Positions 1-9,221 are shown, numbered from the stretch's first letter. The stretch is 64,000 nt of DNA from an uncultured Pelagibacteraceae bacterium (GCA_902598125.1 CACKAJ010000002.1:41545-105544), one strand, 5' to 3'. Numbers and translations: made by a program. The notes: a model not told the origin generated them from the sequence alone.

Positions 1-821
1 ATTGGGCCTGTAACAGTTTTCATATAGACAAAATCTTTTTCAACAAATAAATCTTTTCCCTCTACAAGTGCAATCCCCATTTGTTCCGCTAAAAATCTAT
101 GTTCAAAATAAGCTGAGTTATATCTCCCTGGAGTTAACACACACATATGTGGGTTTCTTGTTTTTCGAGGGACACATTCAAGCATGCAGTGATATAATTT
201 ATTTGGATATTGATGTACTGAAGAAACTTTATATTTTGTAAATAATTCGGGAAAGACATCTCTCATTACCATTCGGTTTTCTAGCATGTAGGAAACTCCT
301 GATGGAACTCGCAAGTTATCTTCTAAAACCATGAACTCACCATTGATATTTCTTATTAAATCAATTCCTGATATGTTGGACCAAGCTTTATATTTTGGTG
401 AGAAGCCATAACACTCTCTTAAGTAAAATGGTGAATTGAAAACTAATTCTTCAGGTATAATATTATCTTTAAAAATTTTTCTATCATTATAAACGTCATC
501 AATAAAAAGATTAAGGGCTTTAACTCTTTGCAGTAATCCCTTTGAAACTTTAGCCCAATCTTTCTTTAAAATGATTCTTGGAATGATATCTAGAGGCCAT
601 TTTTTTTCTTGGAGTTTTTTTCCTGAAGAATAAACTCTGAAATTTATTCCCCTAGCATTTATTGTGCTTGCACAGTTCTTCTCAATTTCGTTTAATTTCT
701 TGATTCCATGCCTCTCTAAAATGTGAGAGATAATTATAGCTTGTCTACGTAACTTATGGTCAGAGTTTAGATACTCATCATAAGTTTTTTTAGAGTCGTA
801 TTTTTTCCACAAATTAACCAT
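1..821 (-). CDS. Circularly permuted ATP-grasp protein, N-terminal part (runs off the window)
   Basis: About 273 codons are visible from an ATG at 821; the 3' end lies beyond base 1. The translation starts MVNLWKKYDSKKTYDEYLNS and later reads LEDNLRVPSGVSYMLENR and LTPGRYNSAYFEHRFLAEQM. These are hallmarks of the circularly permuted ATP-grasp family (COG2308), normally about 480 residues. Members are thought to be ATP-dependent ligases, but the substrate is unknown. In many proteobacteria they are grouped with an alpha-E protein, a transglutaminase and the Anbu protease. The Anbu gene is indeed divergent here, 105 bp away, so the other partners may lie just left of the window. An in-frame stop a few codons upstream makes 821 the only reasonable start. 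Confidence 0.9.
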   Translation of the reverse strand, partial: MVNLWKKYDSKKTYDEYLNSDHKLRRQAIIISHILERHGIKKLNEIEKNCASTINARGINFRVYSSGKKLQEKKWPLDIIPRIILKKDWAKVSKGLLQRVKALNLFIDDVYNDRKIFKDNIIPEELVFNSPFYLRECYGFSPKYKAWSNISGIDLIRNINGEFMVLEDNLRVPSGVSYMLENRMVMRDVFPELFTKYKVSSVHQYPNKLYHCMLECVPRKTRNPHMCVLTPGRYNSAYFEHRFLAEQMGIALVEGKDLFVEKDFVYMKTVTGP

Positions 822-926
822 TAGATAATTCTTTATAGTTTAGTAGCTTTTTCAAATGCACAAATTCGATATTAGCTATGATAATTAAGAATTGAATATT
901 TAGTGTTTTTTAAATAAGAATTCACC

Positions 927-1646
927 ATGACATATTGTATAGGTATTAAGACCAATGAAGGAGTTGTTTTGGCCTCCGATTCCAGAACAAACGCTGGATT
1001 AGATAATGTAAATATATATTCTAAAATGCTTACGTACGATGTTGGAGATAGAACTGTTGTGATTGTTACTTCAGGAAACTTGGCAACTTCACAAGCAGTT
1101 TTTAAGTCTATTGAAAAGGACATTAAAGATAATTCCCCTTTAAATCTGAATAAATGTAAAGATTTTGAGCAAATAGCATCATATGTTGGAAAACTTACAA
1201 TTAAACATTCGTCCCCGGATGGAGTGAATACGGATAGTTTGGTTTTAGGAGCCACGTTTATTATTGGAGGACAAATAAGAGGTCAGGATTTAGAATTGTA
1301 TCTCGTTTATCCTCAAGGAAATTATATAAGACCTGCAGATAGTAAGCCTTATTTAGTAATTGGCGAGGTAAAGTACGGTAAACCAATACTCGACAGAGTG
1401 ATAACTCCAAATGTATCTATTGGTGATGCATCGAGATGTGCATTGATCTCTATGGACTCCACTCTAAAAAGTGACTTAACAGTCGGTCCACCCATAGATA
1501 TAGCTGTCTATAAAAAAGATCAAAAAAAATTATCTTATCTCAAATGTCTGAATACATCTGATGAAGATTACAAAAGAGTTTGCAATCAGTGGTCTGATAA
1601 AGTTTTACAAGTTTTTGATACTTTTCCTAAATTTGATTGGGAATAA
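927..1646 (+). CDS. Anbu, proteasome-type threonine peptidase
   Basis: 239 residues, the usual length for Anbu (ancestral beta subunit, COG3484), a self-compartmentalising relative of HslV and the proteasome beta subunit. After removal of Met1 the protein begins Thr-Tyr-Cys, giving the N-terminal threonine nucleophile. The partner residues are visible as Asp17 (in ASDSRTNAG) and Lys32 (in IYSKM), numbered from that Thr. The start at 927 is fixed by the need for Thr next to Met. It is divergent from a circularly permuted ATP-grasp gene, the known genomic companion of Anbu. The natural substrate is unknown; a role in handling a peptide made or ligated by the ATP-grasp partner is inference. Confidence 0.9.
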   Translation: MTYCIGIKTNEGVVLASDSRTNAGLDNVNIYSKMLTYDVGDRTVVIVTSGNLATSQAVFKSIEKDIKDNSPLNLNKCKDFEQIASYVGKLTIKHSSPDGVNTDSLVLGATFIIGGQIRGQDLELYLVYPQGNYIRPADSKPYLVIGEVKYGKPILDRVITPNVSIGDASRCALISMDSTLKSDLTVGPPIDIAVYKKDQKKLSYLKCLNTSDEDYKRVCNQWSDKVLQVFDTFPKFDWE

Positions 1647-1651
1647 TTTAC

Positions 1652-2299
1652 TTAGGTAATTATTTCTACAAACCTATTTTCTATTAAATTTAATTTAAGA
1701 TTATTTTTTTTGGCAAAATCGTTTATAGCTTTTTCTACCTCAGGAATATAACTTTCCTTACCATAATCATCGCATAAAATAACTTTTTTTTTATCCTTCA
1801 TACTTTTATATAAAACCGTAAGATCATTAATTACTGTTTGATAACTATGTCCACCGTCTAAAAAAGTAAAATCAATATTTTGAAGATCCAATTCTTTTAA
1901 TATTTTATTAGTGTCCCCAGCTATTAATTTTATATTGTCTGTATAATTTCTTAAAAGCTTACTTACACTTTTTATTGAATTTAAGTTTTCTTTCAGAATG
2001 TAATTGTAATAAATGTTTTTAAGAGGATTTGAAAACTTTTGATTTTTTAAGAAAGTTGGTTCGATCTCATCTTTGTGTTCATTTTGATAGCCGCCAAATA
2101 AATCAACGCCAATATAACTAAAGTTTTTTCCATTTATCTTATTTAAAAAATCGCAAGTGTTTCTTGCGGTTACACCACAAAAAACACCAATCTCTAAAAC
2201 ATTTTTTGGATTATGATTTGAAAGTCTTTTAAGAAAAATGTTTCCCCACTTTCCTTTTAAACCAGTTTTTCTCCAGTAACTTTTGTAATTAAGACTCAA
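1652..2299 (-). CDS. Class I SAM-dependent methyltransferase (Methyltransf_24 type)
   Basis: 215 residues. The SAM-binding motif I reads VLEIGVFCGVTARNT (about residues 35-49), followed by YIGVDLFGG and a motif IDFTFLDGGHSYQTVINDL, the DGGH signature of small methyltransferases often found in glycan or secondary-metabolite clusters. The target is unknown. The start appears to be TTG at 2299, four bases after the nrdB stop, with no clear Shine-Dalgarno and no internal Met before motif I, so translation is probably coupled to nrdB. It faces Anbu tail to tail with a 5 bp gap. Confidence 0.8.
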   Translation of the reverse strand: MSLNYKSYWRKTGLKGKWGNIFLKRLSNHNPKNVLEIGVFCGVTARNTCDFLNKINGKNFSYIGVDLFGGYQNEHKDEIEPTFLKNQKFSNPLKNIYYNYILKENLNSIKSVSKLLRNYTDNIKLIAGDTNKILKELDLQNIDFTFLDGGHSYQTVINDLTVLYKSMKDKKKVILCDDYGKESYIPEVEKAINDFAKKNNLKLNLIENRFVEIIT

Positions 2300-2302
2300 A
2301 GA

Positions 2303-3295
2303 TTAAGCAAAAACTTCGCCCCAACTACCTCTTGTAGATGCTTTAGAATACTCAGTTGCTCTACCTTCGAAGAAATTCATGTGCTCTACTCCGTTTAGCA
2401 TTGTATCTAACCAAGTTAACGGATTTTTTTTAACATCATAAATTGGATTTAAACCAAGCTGTTCTAATCTTCTGTTTCCAATGAATCTAATATATTGTTT
2501 AACTTCATCAGCTGTTAAACCTTCCATTGGGCCCATTTGAAAAGCTAAATCAATAAAAGCATCTTCATGTGATACAATTGTTTTACACGCATCATAAATT
2601 TCTTTTTTTAATTTGTCATTCCAGATCGATGGATTTTCTTTTATAAAATCTTTAAACAATCTTATCATTGAGTTGCAGTGAAGTGTCTCATCTCTTACTG
2701 ACCAAGTTACTATCTGACCCATCCCTTTCATTTTATTAAATCTTGGAAAATTTAATAAAATTGCAAAACTTGCAAATAACTGAAGTCCCTCTGTAAAAGC
2801 TGAAAATACTGCAATTGTTTTTGCAATATCATGATTAGATTTTACATCAAAGCCCTGCATATAATCATATTTGTCTTTCATTTCTTTATATTTCATGAAA
2901 GCTGAATATTCTGTTTCAGGCATACCGATCGTATCTAATAAGTGAGAATAAGCAGCAATATGAACTGTTTCCATTGAGGCAAATGATGACATCATCATTA
3001 AAACTTCAGTTGGTTTAAATACATTCATGTAATGTCTAATGTAACAGTTGCTTACTTCAACATCGGCCTGCGTAAAAAATCTAAAGATGTGAGTTAACAA
3101 ATTCTTTTCTTCTATTGATAAATTTTTTTGCCAGTCTCTTACATCATCACCTAGTGGAACTTCCTCTGGTAACCAGTGAATTCTTTGCTGAGTTAACCAG
3201 GCGTCATAACACCATGGGTATCTAAATGGTTTGTAAACTGGATTAGCTACTAATAAGCCGTTTTCTTTTGGTTGAATTTTTTCTGCTACTGACAT
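2303..3295 (-). CDS. nrdB: Class I ribonucleotide reductase beta subunit
   Basis: 330 residues. It carries the ferritin-like di-iron site and the radical tyrosine: the segment METVHIAAYSHLL (about residues 108-120) aligns with the E. coli stretch around Tyr122, so Tyr116 is the likely radical site. It pairs with NrdA to reduce ribonucleotides to deoxyribonucleotides. A GTG at 3304 would give three more residues, but the AGGAG box at 3304-3308 overlaps that codon and sits 8 bases from the ATG at 3295, so 3295 is chosen. It overlaps the end of nrdA by 10 bp, consistent with coupled translation of the two subunits. Confidence 0.95.
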   Translation of the reverse strand: MSVAEKIQPKENGLLVANPVYKPFRYPWCYDAWLTQQRIHWLPEEVPLGDDVRDWQKNLSIEEKNLLTHIFRFFTQADVEVSNCYIRHYMNVFKPTEVLMMMSSFASMETVHIAAYSHLLDTIGMPETEYSAFMKYKEMKDKYDYMQGFDVKSNHDIAKTIAVFSAFTEGLQLFASFAILLNFPRFNKMKGMGQIVTWSVRDETLHCNSMIRLFKDFIKENPSIWNDKLKKEIYDACKTIVSHEDAFIDLAFQMGPMEGLTADEVKQYIRFIGNRRLEQLGLNPIYDVKKNPLTWLDTMLNGVEHMNFFEGRATEYSKASTRGSWGEVFA

Positions 3296-5235
3296 GATAA
3301 ACACTCCTCGTAATTGTTAGATTCATTATTAGATTCTTGGCCTTGAGAGTAAACATTTTTGGTCACATCTGTGGACGAACCTTTGTTTACGTTCTCCGCT
3401 CTTTGGATAGATTTAGATCTGCAGTAATAAAGACTTTTAAGACCTTTTTTCCAAGCCTGGAAATGAAGATCGTGTAAATCCTTTTTATGAATATCTGCAG
3501 GTATAAATATATTAATCGACTGGGCTTGAGAGATATGAGGTGTTCTGTCTGCACCTAACTCCACAATCCATCTTTGATCAATTTCAAAAGCAGTCTTAAA
3601 AGTATCTTTTTCTTCTGCTGTTAAAAAATCTAAATGAGATACTGAACCTTGGTTTGTAGTAATGGAAGACCAAACTTCGTCTGTATCTTTATTGTACTTT
3701 TGTAAAACTTTTTTAAGATATTTATTTCTTACGTTAAAAGAACCTGACAAAGTCTTGTGCGTATAACTGTTGGCTGCAATGGGTTCAATCCCTGGAGAAG
3801 ATCCACCACAAATAATTGAAATTGATGCTGTTGGGGCTATTGCTGTTTTATTTGAAAATCTTTCTTTCATTCCGTATTCTGCTGCATCAGGACAAGCGCC
3901 TCTTTCCTCTGCTAGAGTAACTGATGCTGCGTCTACTTTCTCTTGAATATTTTTAAATATTTTTTTGTTCCACACTTTGCTCATAACAGAACCAAAAGGA
4001 ATATTTTTTTGCTGGAAGTAAGAATGTAAACCCATAACACCAAGACCAACGCTTCTCTCTCTCATTGCAGAATATTTTGCATGAGCAAATTCATCTGGAG
4101 CTCTATTAATAAAATCAGTCATGACGTTATCTAAAAATCTCATCACGTCTTCAATAAATTGAGGATCCTCACTCCATTGATCATAAGTATCAATATTTAA
4201 AGATGATAAACAACAAACAGCTGTTCTTTGATTGCCGTCGTTGTCTTGGCCAGTAGGTAATGTAATTTCGCTACAGAGGTTAGATGTTTTAACTTTTAAA
4301 CCAGCTAGTTTGTGGTGTTGAGGTATTTGTCTATTAACAGTATCGATAAAAACAATATATGGTTCACCTGTTTCAATTCTTGCTGTTAATAATCTAATCC
4401 ATAAGTTTCTTGCAGGAATAGTAGACTGGACTGTGCCATCGTAAGGACTTCTTAGCGCCCATTGCTCTCCAGTCTCAACGGCTCTCATAAATTCATCGGT
4501 AACCAATACACCATGATGTAAATTAAGTGACCTTCTATTTACATCTCCTCCTGTTGGTCTTCTCATTTCAATAAACTCTTCGATCTCAGGATGGTCAATT
4601 TGTAAATAACAAGCTGCGGAACCTCTTCTTAAAGAACCTTGGCTGATAGCTAAAGTTAAAGAGTCCATTACTTTAATAAATGGAATGATCCCAGAAGTTT
4701 TTCCAACTTTACCAATCTTTTCTCCAATAGATCTTAAGTTACCCCAATAACTTCCAATACCTCCACCTCTTGCAGCGAGCCAAACATTTTCTTCCCAGAG
4801 ATTTGTTATCCCTTCTAAGCTGTCATTAGCCTCGTTTAAAAAACATGAGATAGGTAAACCTCTTTCTGTGCCACCATTTGATAAAACTGGTGTTGCAGGC
4901 ATAAACCATAAATTGCTTATGTAATTGTAAATTCTTTGTGCATGTAAATTATCATCAGCATAGACACTAGCCACTCTAGCAAATAAATCTTGGAAACTCT
5001 CGTTTTGACCTAGATATCTGTCTTTAAGTGTGGCTTTTCCAAAATCAGTTAAGTTAGCATCTCTAGATCTATCAATCTTTATTGTGATGCCTTTCTCGTT
5101 TTGAAATAGCTCTGTCTCACCTGTTAAAGAGAATAAATCAGGTTTCTTAGGGCCGTTATTTCTTTGATCATTTTGGTGCTTCTGGCTTATACTGCCGACA
5201 GCTTTCTCTATTGCCAATGATACGTTTTTATTCAT
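3286..5235 (-). CDS. nrdA: Class I ribonucleotide reductase alpha subunit
   Basis: 649 residues. Catalytic landmarks are visible: the active-site cysteine in GLPISCFL, NLCSEI in the barrel, the paired tyrosines in KSLYYCRS for radical transfer, and the C-terminal redox pair ECLSCQ (Cys645 and Cys648) re-reduced by thioredoxin or glutaredoxin. The N-terminus shows no recognisable ATP-cone, so the usual dATP off-switch may be missing; this is judged by eye only. It is the first gene of nrdA-nrdB-methyltransferase. The 186 bp upstream region contains a candidate NrdR-like site. Confidence 0.95.
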   Translation of the reverse strand: MNKNVSLAIEKAVGSISQKHQNDQRNNGPKKPDLFSLTGETELFQNEKGITIKIDRSRDANLTDFGKATLKDRYLGQNESFQDLFARVASVYADDNLHAQRIYNYISNLWFMPATPVLSNGGTERGLPISCFLNEANDSLEGITNLWEENVWLAARGGGIGSYWGNLRSIGEKIGKVGKTSGIIPFIKVMDSLTLAISQGSLRRGSAACYLQIDHPEIEEFIEMRRPTGGDVNRRSLNLHHGVLVTDEFMRAVETGEQWALRSPYDGTVQSTIPARNLWIRLLTARIETGEPYIVFIDTVNRQIPQHHKLAGLKVKTSNLCSEITLPTGQDNDGNQRTAVCCLSSLNIDTYDQWSEDPQFIEDVMRFLDNVMTDFINRAPDEFAHAKYSAMRERSVGLGVMGLHSYFQQKNIPFGSVMSKVWNKKIFKNIQEKVDAASVTLAEERGACPDAAEYGMKERFSNKTAIAPTASISIICGGSSPGIEPIAANSYTHKTLSGSFNVRNKYLKKVLQKYNKDTDEVWSSITTNQGSVSHLDFLTAEEKDTFKTAFEIDQRWIVELGADRTPHISQAQSINIFIPADIHKKDLHDLHFQAWKKGLKSLYYCRSKSIQRAENVNKGSSTDVTKNVYSQGQESNNESNNYEECLSCQ

Positions 5236-5278
5236 ATTTATACTTATTTACTTCGATTTATTAACAAAACAACTACAT

Positions 5279-5316
5279 GTTGTGTCACAATATAGTTAAT
5301 ATACCATATAACATCG
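5279..5316. promoter_or_regulatory. Possible operator upstream of nrdA (palindrome plus partial NrdR-like box)
   Basis: The 186 bp gap between divergent nrdA and the phosphomutase gene contains a perfect 11 bp palindrome, TTGTGTCACAA (5280-5290). It is fused to TCACAATATAGTTAAT (5285-5300), which matches the NrdR consensus ACACWATATATWGTGT at 11 of 16 positions. A second, poorer box follows at 5301-5316. NrdR normally binds two boxes about three helical turns apart; here they are only 16 bp apart, so this is tentative. Confidence 0.3.
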
Positions 5317-5421
5317 AAATCAATAGAACATTATAAGAACATTTAAATAATTTTGCAAGTGGAAAGTTTTGTTAATAAACATTTTATAACAAAAGCCCTT
5401 ATTCTTTAGTATTTATAGTTA

Positions 5422-6864
5422 ATGAAAATCAATCCAAACGGTTTTAGAGAGTACGACGCTAGATGGCTTTATAAAAAAGACATCGATTTAGAGGGAATCA
5501 CCGATTTAGGAAAAGGACTAGGTTCTCAAATAGTAAGCCATACAAAAAAAACAAATCCAAGAGTGATAGTAGGCCATGATTATAGGTCCTACAGTGAAGA
5601 TATAAAGAAAGCTCTTATCAATGGCTTAACTTCAACTGGATGTGCTGTTGAAGATATAGGTCTATCATTATCTCCTACTGTTTACTTTGCACAATTTAAT
5701 TTAAATTCTGATGCCATAGCAATGGTTACAGCTAGCCACAATGAAAATGGATGGACTGGGGTGAAAATGGGTATCAAAAAAGGGTTAACCCACGCGCCTG
5801 AAGAAATGAGTGAACTAAAAGATATCACTTTAAATAAGAAGTTTATTAATGGAAAAGGTTTATTAAAAAAAATAGAAAATTTTAAGAATGTCTACTCGAA
5901 TGATTTAATAAATAAAAATAAGATCAATAAGAAAATTAAAGCCGTTGTTGCTTGTGGTAATGGAACAACAGGAGTTTTTGCACCTGAAATCTTAAGAGGT
6001 ATTGGTTGCGAAGTGATTGAATTAGATTGTAATTTAGACTGGTCTTTTCCAAAATATAATCCTAACCCTGAAGATCTTGAAATGCTTCACGCAATATCAA
6101 AAGCAGTAAAAGATAACAATGCAGATGTTGGATTTGGTTTTGATGGAGATGGTGATAGATGTGGAGTAATTGATGATAAGGGAAATGAAATATACTCTGA
6201 TAAAATAGGATTATTAATTGCTAGGAACTTAGCATCTAAACATCCGAACTCGGGATTCGTTGTGGATGTAAAATCAACAGGTCTTTATGCTAGAGATAAA
6301 GTTCTTTTAGAAAATAATTGTAAGACAATTTATTGGAAGACTGGACACTCACATATTAAAAGAAAAGTTAATCTAGAAAAGGCTTTAGCAGGGTTTGAAA
6401 AAAGTGGTCATTTCTTTTTTAATCAACCTTTAGGATACGGATATGATGATGGAATAAATTCAGCGATACAAGTTTGTCATTTATTAACTAATCATAATAA
6501 GAAGATGAGCGAAATCATTAATGAGTTACCCAAAACATATCAATCTCCAACTATGGCTCCATACTGCAAGGATGAGGAGAAGTATAAAGTAGTAGAGAAA
6601 ATGGTTAAAAAAGTTCAAGATCTAAAAAAAGAGGATTTTAAAATAGGTAATCAATCGATCACGGAAGTTTTGACAGTTAACGGAGTAAGATTTTCTTTAA
6701 CAGATGGATCTTGGGGTTTAATTAGAGCTTCATCAAATAAACCTTCTCTTGTCGTAGTTACTGAAAGTCCTACTTCAAACGAGATAAAGAAAAATATTTT
6801 TGATTTTATCGATAAATTATTACAAGAAACGGGAAAAATTGGTGAATACGATCAAAAAATTTAA
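5422..6864 (+). CDS. Phosphomannomutase/phosphoglucomutase
   Basis: 480 residues of the alpha-D-phosphohexomutase family. The phosphoserine loop is TASHNENGWTG (Ser105), the metal loop is GFGFDGDGDRCGV (about 241-253), and FEKSGHFFF forms part of the sugar-binding loop. The C-terminal phosphate-binding segment with RASSNKPSL is present. It interconverts 6-phospho and 1-phospho forms of mannose or glucose, supplying Man-1-P and Glc-1-P for GDP-mannose and dTDP-glucose precursors, which the polysaccharide genes at 25-38 kb would consume. Which sugar it prefers cannot be read from the sequence. It overlaps the convergent permease gene by 4 bp. Confidence 0.9.
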   Translation: MKINPNGFREYDARWLYKKDIDLEGITDLGKGLGSQIVSHTKKTNPRVIVGHDYRSYSEDIKKALINGLTSTGCAVEDIGLSLSPTVYFAQFNLNSDAIAMVTASHNENGWTGVKMGIKKGLTHAPEEMSELKDITLNKKFINGKGLLKKIENFKNVYSNDLINKNKINKKIKAVVACGNGTTGVFAPEILRGIGCEVIELDCNLDWSFPKYNPNPEDLEMLHAISKAVKDNNADVGFGFDGDGDRCGVIDDKGNEIYSDKIGLLIARNLASKHPNSGFVVDVKSTGLYARDKVLLENNCKTIYWKTGHSHIKRKVNLEKALAGFEKSGHFFFNQPLGYGYDDGINSAIQVCHLLTNHNKKMSEIINELPKTYQSPTMAPYCKDEEKYKVVEKMVKKVQDLKKEDFKIGNQSITEVLTVNGVRFSLTDGSWGLIRASSNKPSLVVVTESPTSNEIKKNIFDFIDKLLQETGKIGEYDQKI

Positions 6865-7691
6865 AGATTAAAATACTCGTATAAAAATTTAGAACCGATA
6901 ACTATTAAAAACAGTCCAAAGTATTTCGTCATCTTTTTTTTATTTATTCTATGACTAGCTTTTGCTCCTAGCCTTGCCATTAATGCTGTTATTGGGAAGA
7001 ATATTAAAAATGCTGGAATATTTAAAAATCCAATACTTAAAGGTAAATTAGCGTTCAAATAATTGCCTGAAAAAAGAAAACCCATCGTTCCAAACAAAGC
7101 TATTATAAACCCAATAGCAGCTGCGCTTCCTATTGCTTTATTTATTGGATAACCAAAAAACTTTAATATAGGAACGTTCATTACTGCTCCACCTATACCC
7201 ATAGGAGCTGAAACAAACCCAGTAATTATTCCTGAGATAATTTTAGCAGGTAGTCCCATCTTTATTGAAAGATCGGACTCTTTTTCTTTTAAAAATAGTA
7301 AATAAAAAGCGAGAATATAAACAACAATAGTAAAAAATAATATTAAAGGTTTAGTTTTTAAACCAGCAGCTAGAATGGTTCCAAGTATCACTCCAATAAT
7401 TACAAATACTCCATAACCTTTTACTACACTAAAATCGACTGCATTATGTTGATGGTGAGTCAAAACTGAAACAATTGATGTTGGGATAATTATTCCAAAC
7501 GAAGTGCCCACCGCTAAGTGCATTAAATATGCTGGCTCTATTCCAGCCGCACCAAAAATATAAAATAAAATTGGAACTGTTATTAGTCCACCTCCAATAC
7601 CAAATAAACCTGCTGCAAACCCAGCGGGGATAGCTGTTATGACCATAATTAAAATTAAATAAAGAGTTTCTGATTGAAAAAGAATATCCAA
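6861..7691 (-). CDS. TauE/SafE family sulfite exporter-like permease
   Basis: 276 residues, strongly hydrophobic, about eight membrane segments. The N-terminal repeat GLFGIGGGLITVPIL and the second-half repeat SAPMGIGGAVMNVPIL are the two duplicated TauE/SafE (COG0730) motifs. Family members export sulfite, sulfoacetate or related anions. The start appears to be TTG at 7691, two bases after the dusA stop; an ATG at 7646 would cut into the first membrane helix. It is transcribed with dusA and rpoZ. Export of sulfite released from sulfonates degraded by genes at 38-61 kb is an inference from family function, since the genes are not adjacent. Confidence 0.85.
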   Translation of the reverse strand: MDILFQSETLYLILIMVITAIPAGFAAGLFGIGGGLITVPILFYIFGAAGIEPAYLMHLAVGTSFGIIIPTSIVSVLTHHQHNAVDFSVVKGYGVFVIIGVILGTILAAGLKTKPLILFFTIVVYILAFYLLFLKEKESDLSIKMGLPAKIISGIITGFVSAPMGIGGAVMNVPILKFFGYPINKAIGSAAAIGFIIALFGTMGFLFSGNYLNANLPLSIGFLNIPAFLIFFPITALMARLGAKASHRINKKKMTKYFGLFLIVIGSKFLYEYFNL

Positions 7692-7693
7692 AA

Positions 7694-8677
7694 TTATCTT
7701 TCTAAAGATACAGGATTTGTTTTTCTAACCTGGTCCATTATATGATTTACTTTTTGAAGATCAGCATCTCTGACGCACATATTTTTAGAAAGATATTGTT
7801 TCCATGTTCTAGAACCATTTTGTCCATGAAATAATCCAACAGTGTGCCTCATTATATGATTTAATTGTACACCTTTTGAGGTTTCTTCTTGTATATATGG
7901 AATTAATTTTTCCATGACTTCACTTCTTGTAGGAACATTTTTATTGTTAAAAATATCTCTTTCAATGTCAGCTAAAAAATATGGTGAATGATAAATTGCT
8001 CTCCCAATCATAGCGCCATCTACTCTTAATAAATGTTGTTTAATATCTTCTGTAGACTTTATTCCACCATTAATAATTATTTCATCGTTTTTAAAATGAT
8101 CTTTTAATTGATAAACAAATTCATATTTAAGCGGTGGAATATTTAAATTTTCTTTTGGGCTTAATTTTTTAAGTAAAGCTTTTCTTGCATGGATAATAAA
8201 TTTTTTTGATCCTGCATCTTTAGTTGTTTGAATAAAAGATTTTAAAAAATTGAAATTTTCGACATCATTGTAACCAATTCTTGTTTTAATTGTTACTGGT
8301 AGCTTTGTAGCTTTGGACATCGCTTCAACACATTTAGCTACAAGTTGCGGTTCTTGCATTAAACACGCACCAAATTTATTTTTTTGAACTTTTTTACTAG
8401 GGCAACCTAAGTTCAAATTAATTTCTTTATATCCGTAATCTTCTGAAATTTTACAAGCCTCTGCAAGTTCATTAGGATTTGAACCTCCGACTTGTAAAGA
8501 AACAGGATTAGAAATTTTTTTAAAAGACAATAATTTATCTCTATCACCTCTGATAATAGCGTTAGCAACGATCATTTCTGAATATAAATGAATATTTTTA
8601 CTGATAAGACTTAAAAAATATATTTCATGTTTATCAGTGCAATCCATCATTGGTGCAACTGAAACAGTTTTTTTCAT
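7694..8677 (-). CDS. dusA: tRNA-dihydrouridine synthase, DusA type
   Basis: 327 residues of an FMN TIM barrel. The N-terminal VAPMMDCTD motif, NLNLGCPSKKVQ with the catalytic cysteine in KFGACLM, TIKTRIGYN, and the FMN phosphate site GGI...GAMIGRAIYHSPY are all present. The C-terminal helical RNA-binding part has HIMRHTVGLFHGQNGSRTWKQYL, typical of DusA, which reduces uridines 20 and 20a in the D-loop. It lies 3 bp after rpoZ in one transcription unit. Confidence 0.92.
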   Translation of the reverse strand: MKKTVSVAPMMDCTDKHEIYFLSLISKNIHLYSEMIVANAIIRGDRDKLLSFKKISNPVSLQVGGSNPNELAEACKISEDYGYKEINLNLGCPSKKVQKNKFGACLMQEPQLVAKCVEAMSKATKLPVTIKTRIGYNDVENFNFLKSFIQTTKDAGSKKFIIHARKALLKKLSPKENLNIPPLKYEFVYQLKDHFKNDEIIINGGIKSTEDIKQHLLRVDGAMIGRAIYHSPYFLADIERDIFNNKNVPTRSEVMEKLIPYIQEETSKGVQLNHIMRHTVGLFHGQNGSRTWKQYLSKNMCVRDADLQKVNHIMDQVRKTNPVSLER

Positions 8678-8680
8678 AAT

Positions 8681-9181
8681 TTACTCTGATTTATTGTCTT
8701 CTTCTACAGGAGCTTCTTCACTTAATTCAAGTGGAGCTTCTTCAGTTTCTAAATTTTCTTCTTTAATTTCAGGCTGTTCAGCTTTTAATTCTGATAATGC
8801 TTCATCGGCTAAGCTAGGTTTTTTGGTTTCTGGAATTCTTCTTGTTCTTTTTGATGGTAAAATTGCAACACCGCTTTTGGAAACTTGACCTTTGTATAAA
8901 TTTTCAAAATCATCGTTAGTTTCTTCTTCTGTTTCTTCTTGTTGCTCTATTTCATCTGGTTCTTTTCGAAGTCTTTTAATAGCGCTTGCTTCAACTTCCT
9001 TAACATCAATTTTTCCATCACCAATTTCTCTTAAAGAAATAATAGTTCTCTTATCGTTATCTTCTTCAACTTGCATTGGAGATCCTGCGTTTAGCTGAAC
9101 TGTTCGCTCTTTGGCTAAAAGCACTAAATCGTATTGATTATCAACTTTTTCTAAACAATCCTCTACGGTAATTCTTGCCAT
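8681..9181 (-). CDS. rpoZ: RNA polymerase omega subunit with long acidic C-terminal tail
   Basis: 166 residues. The first 60 or so are a normal alphaproteobacterial omega: MARITVEDCLEKVDNQYDLVLLAKERTVQLNAGS, followed by EASAIKRLR. Omega chaperones the beta' subunit. The remaining roughly 95 residues form a low-complexity tail rich in Glu, with a short basic insert LPSKRTRRIPETKK. Many bacterial omegas are 70-130 residues, so the tail is long. The ATG at 9181 is fixed by the conserved MARITVEDC start. Confidence 0.93.
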   Translation of the reverse strand: MARITVEDCLEKVDNQYDLVLLAKERTVQLNAGSPMQVEEDNDKRTIISLREIGDGKIDVKEVEASAIKRLRKEPDEIEQQEETEEETNDDFENLYKGQVSKSGVAILPSKRTRRIPETKKPSLADEALSELKAEQPEIKEENLETEEAPLELSEEAPVEEDNKSE

Positions 9182-9221
9182 GATGATTGTTATTTATTCA
9201 ATTAGATTTAATAAATCAAGC

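Noticed and set aside
872..1255. Open frame of 127 codons antisense to Anbu
   Set aside because: It overlaps the start of a protease with all catalytic residues intact; no family features.
1641..1670. AT-rich imperfect hairpin between Anbu and the convergent methyltransferase as a terminator
   Set aside because: The stem has a bulge, almost no GC and no clear T-run.
3296..3304. GTG start at 3304 for nrdB
   Set aside because: The AGGAG box overlaps this codon; it is correctly spaced for the ATG at 3295.
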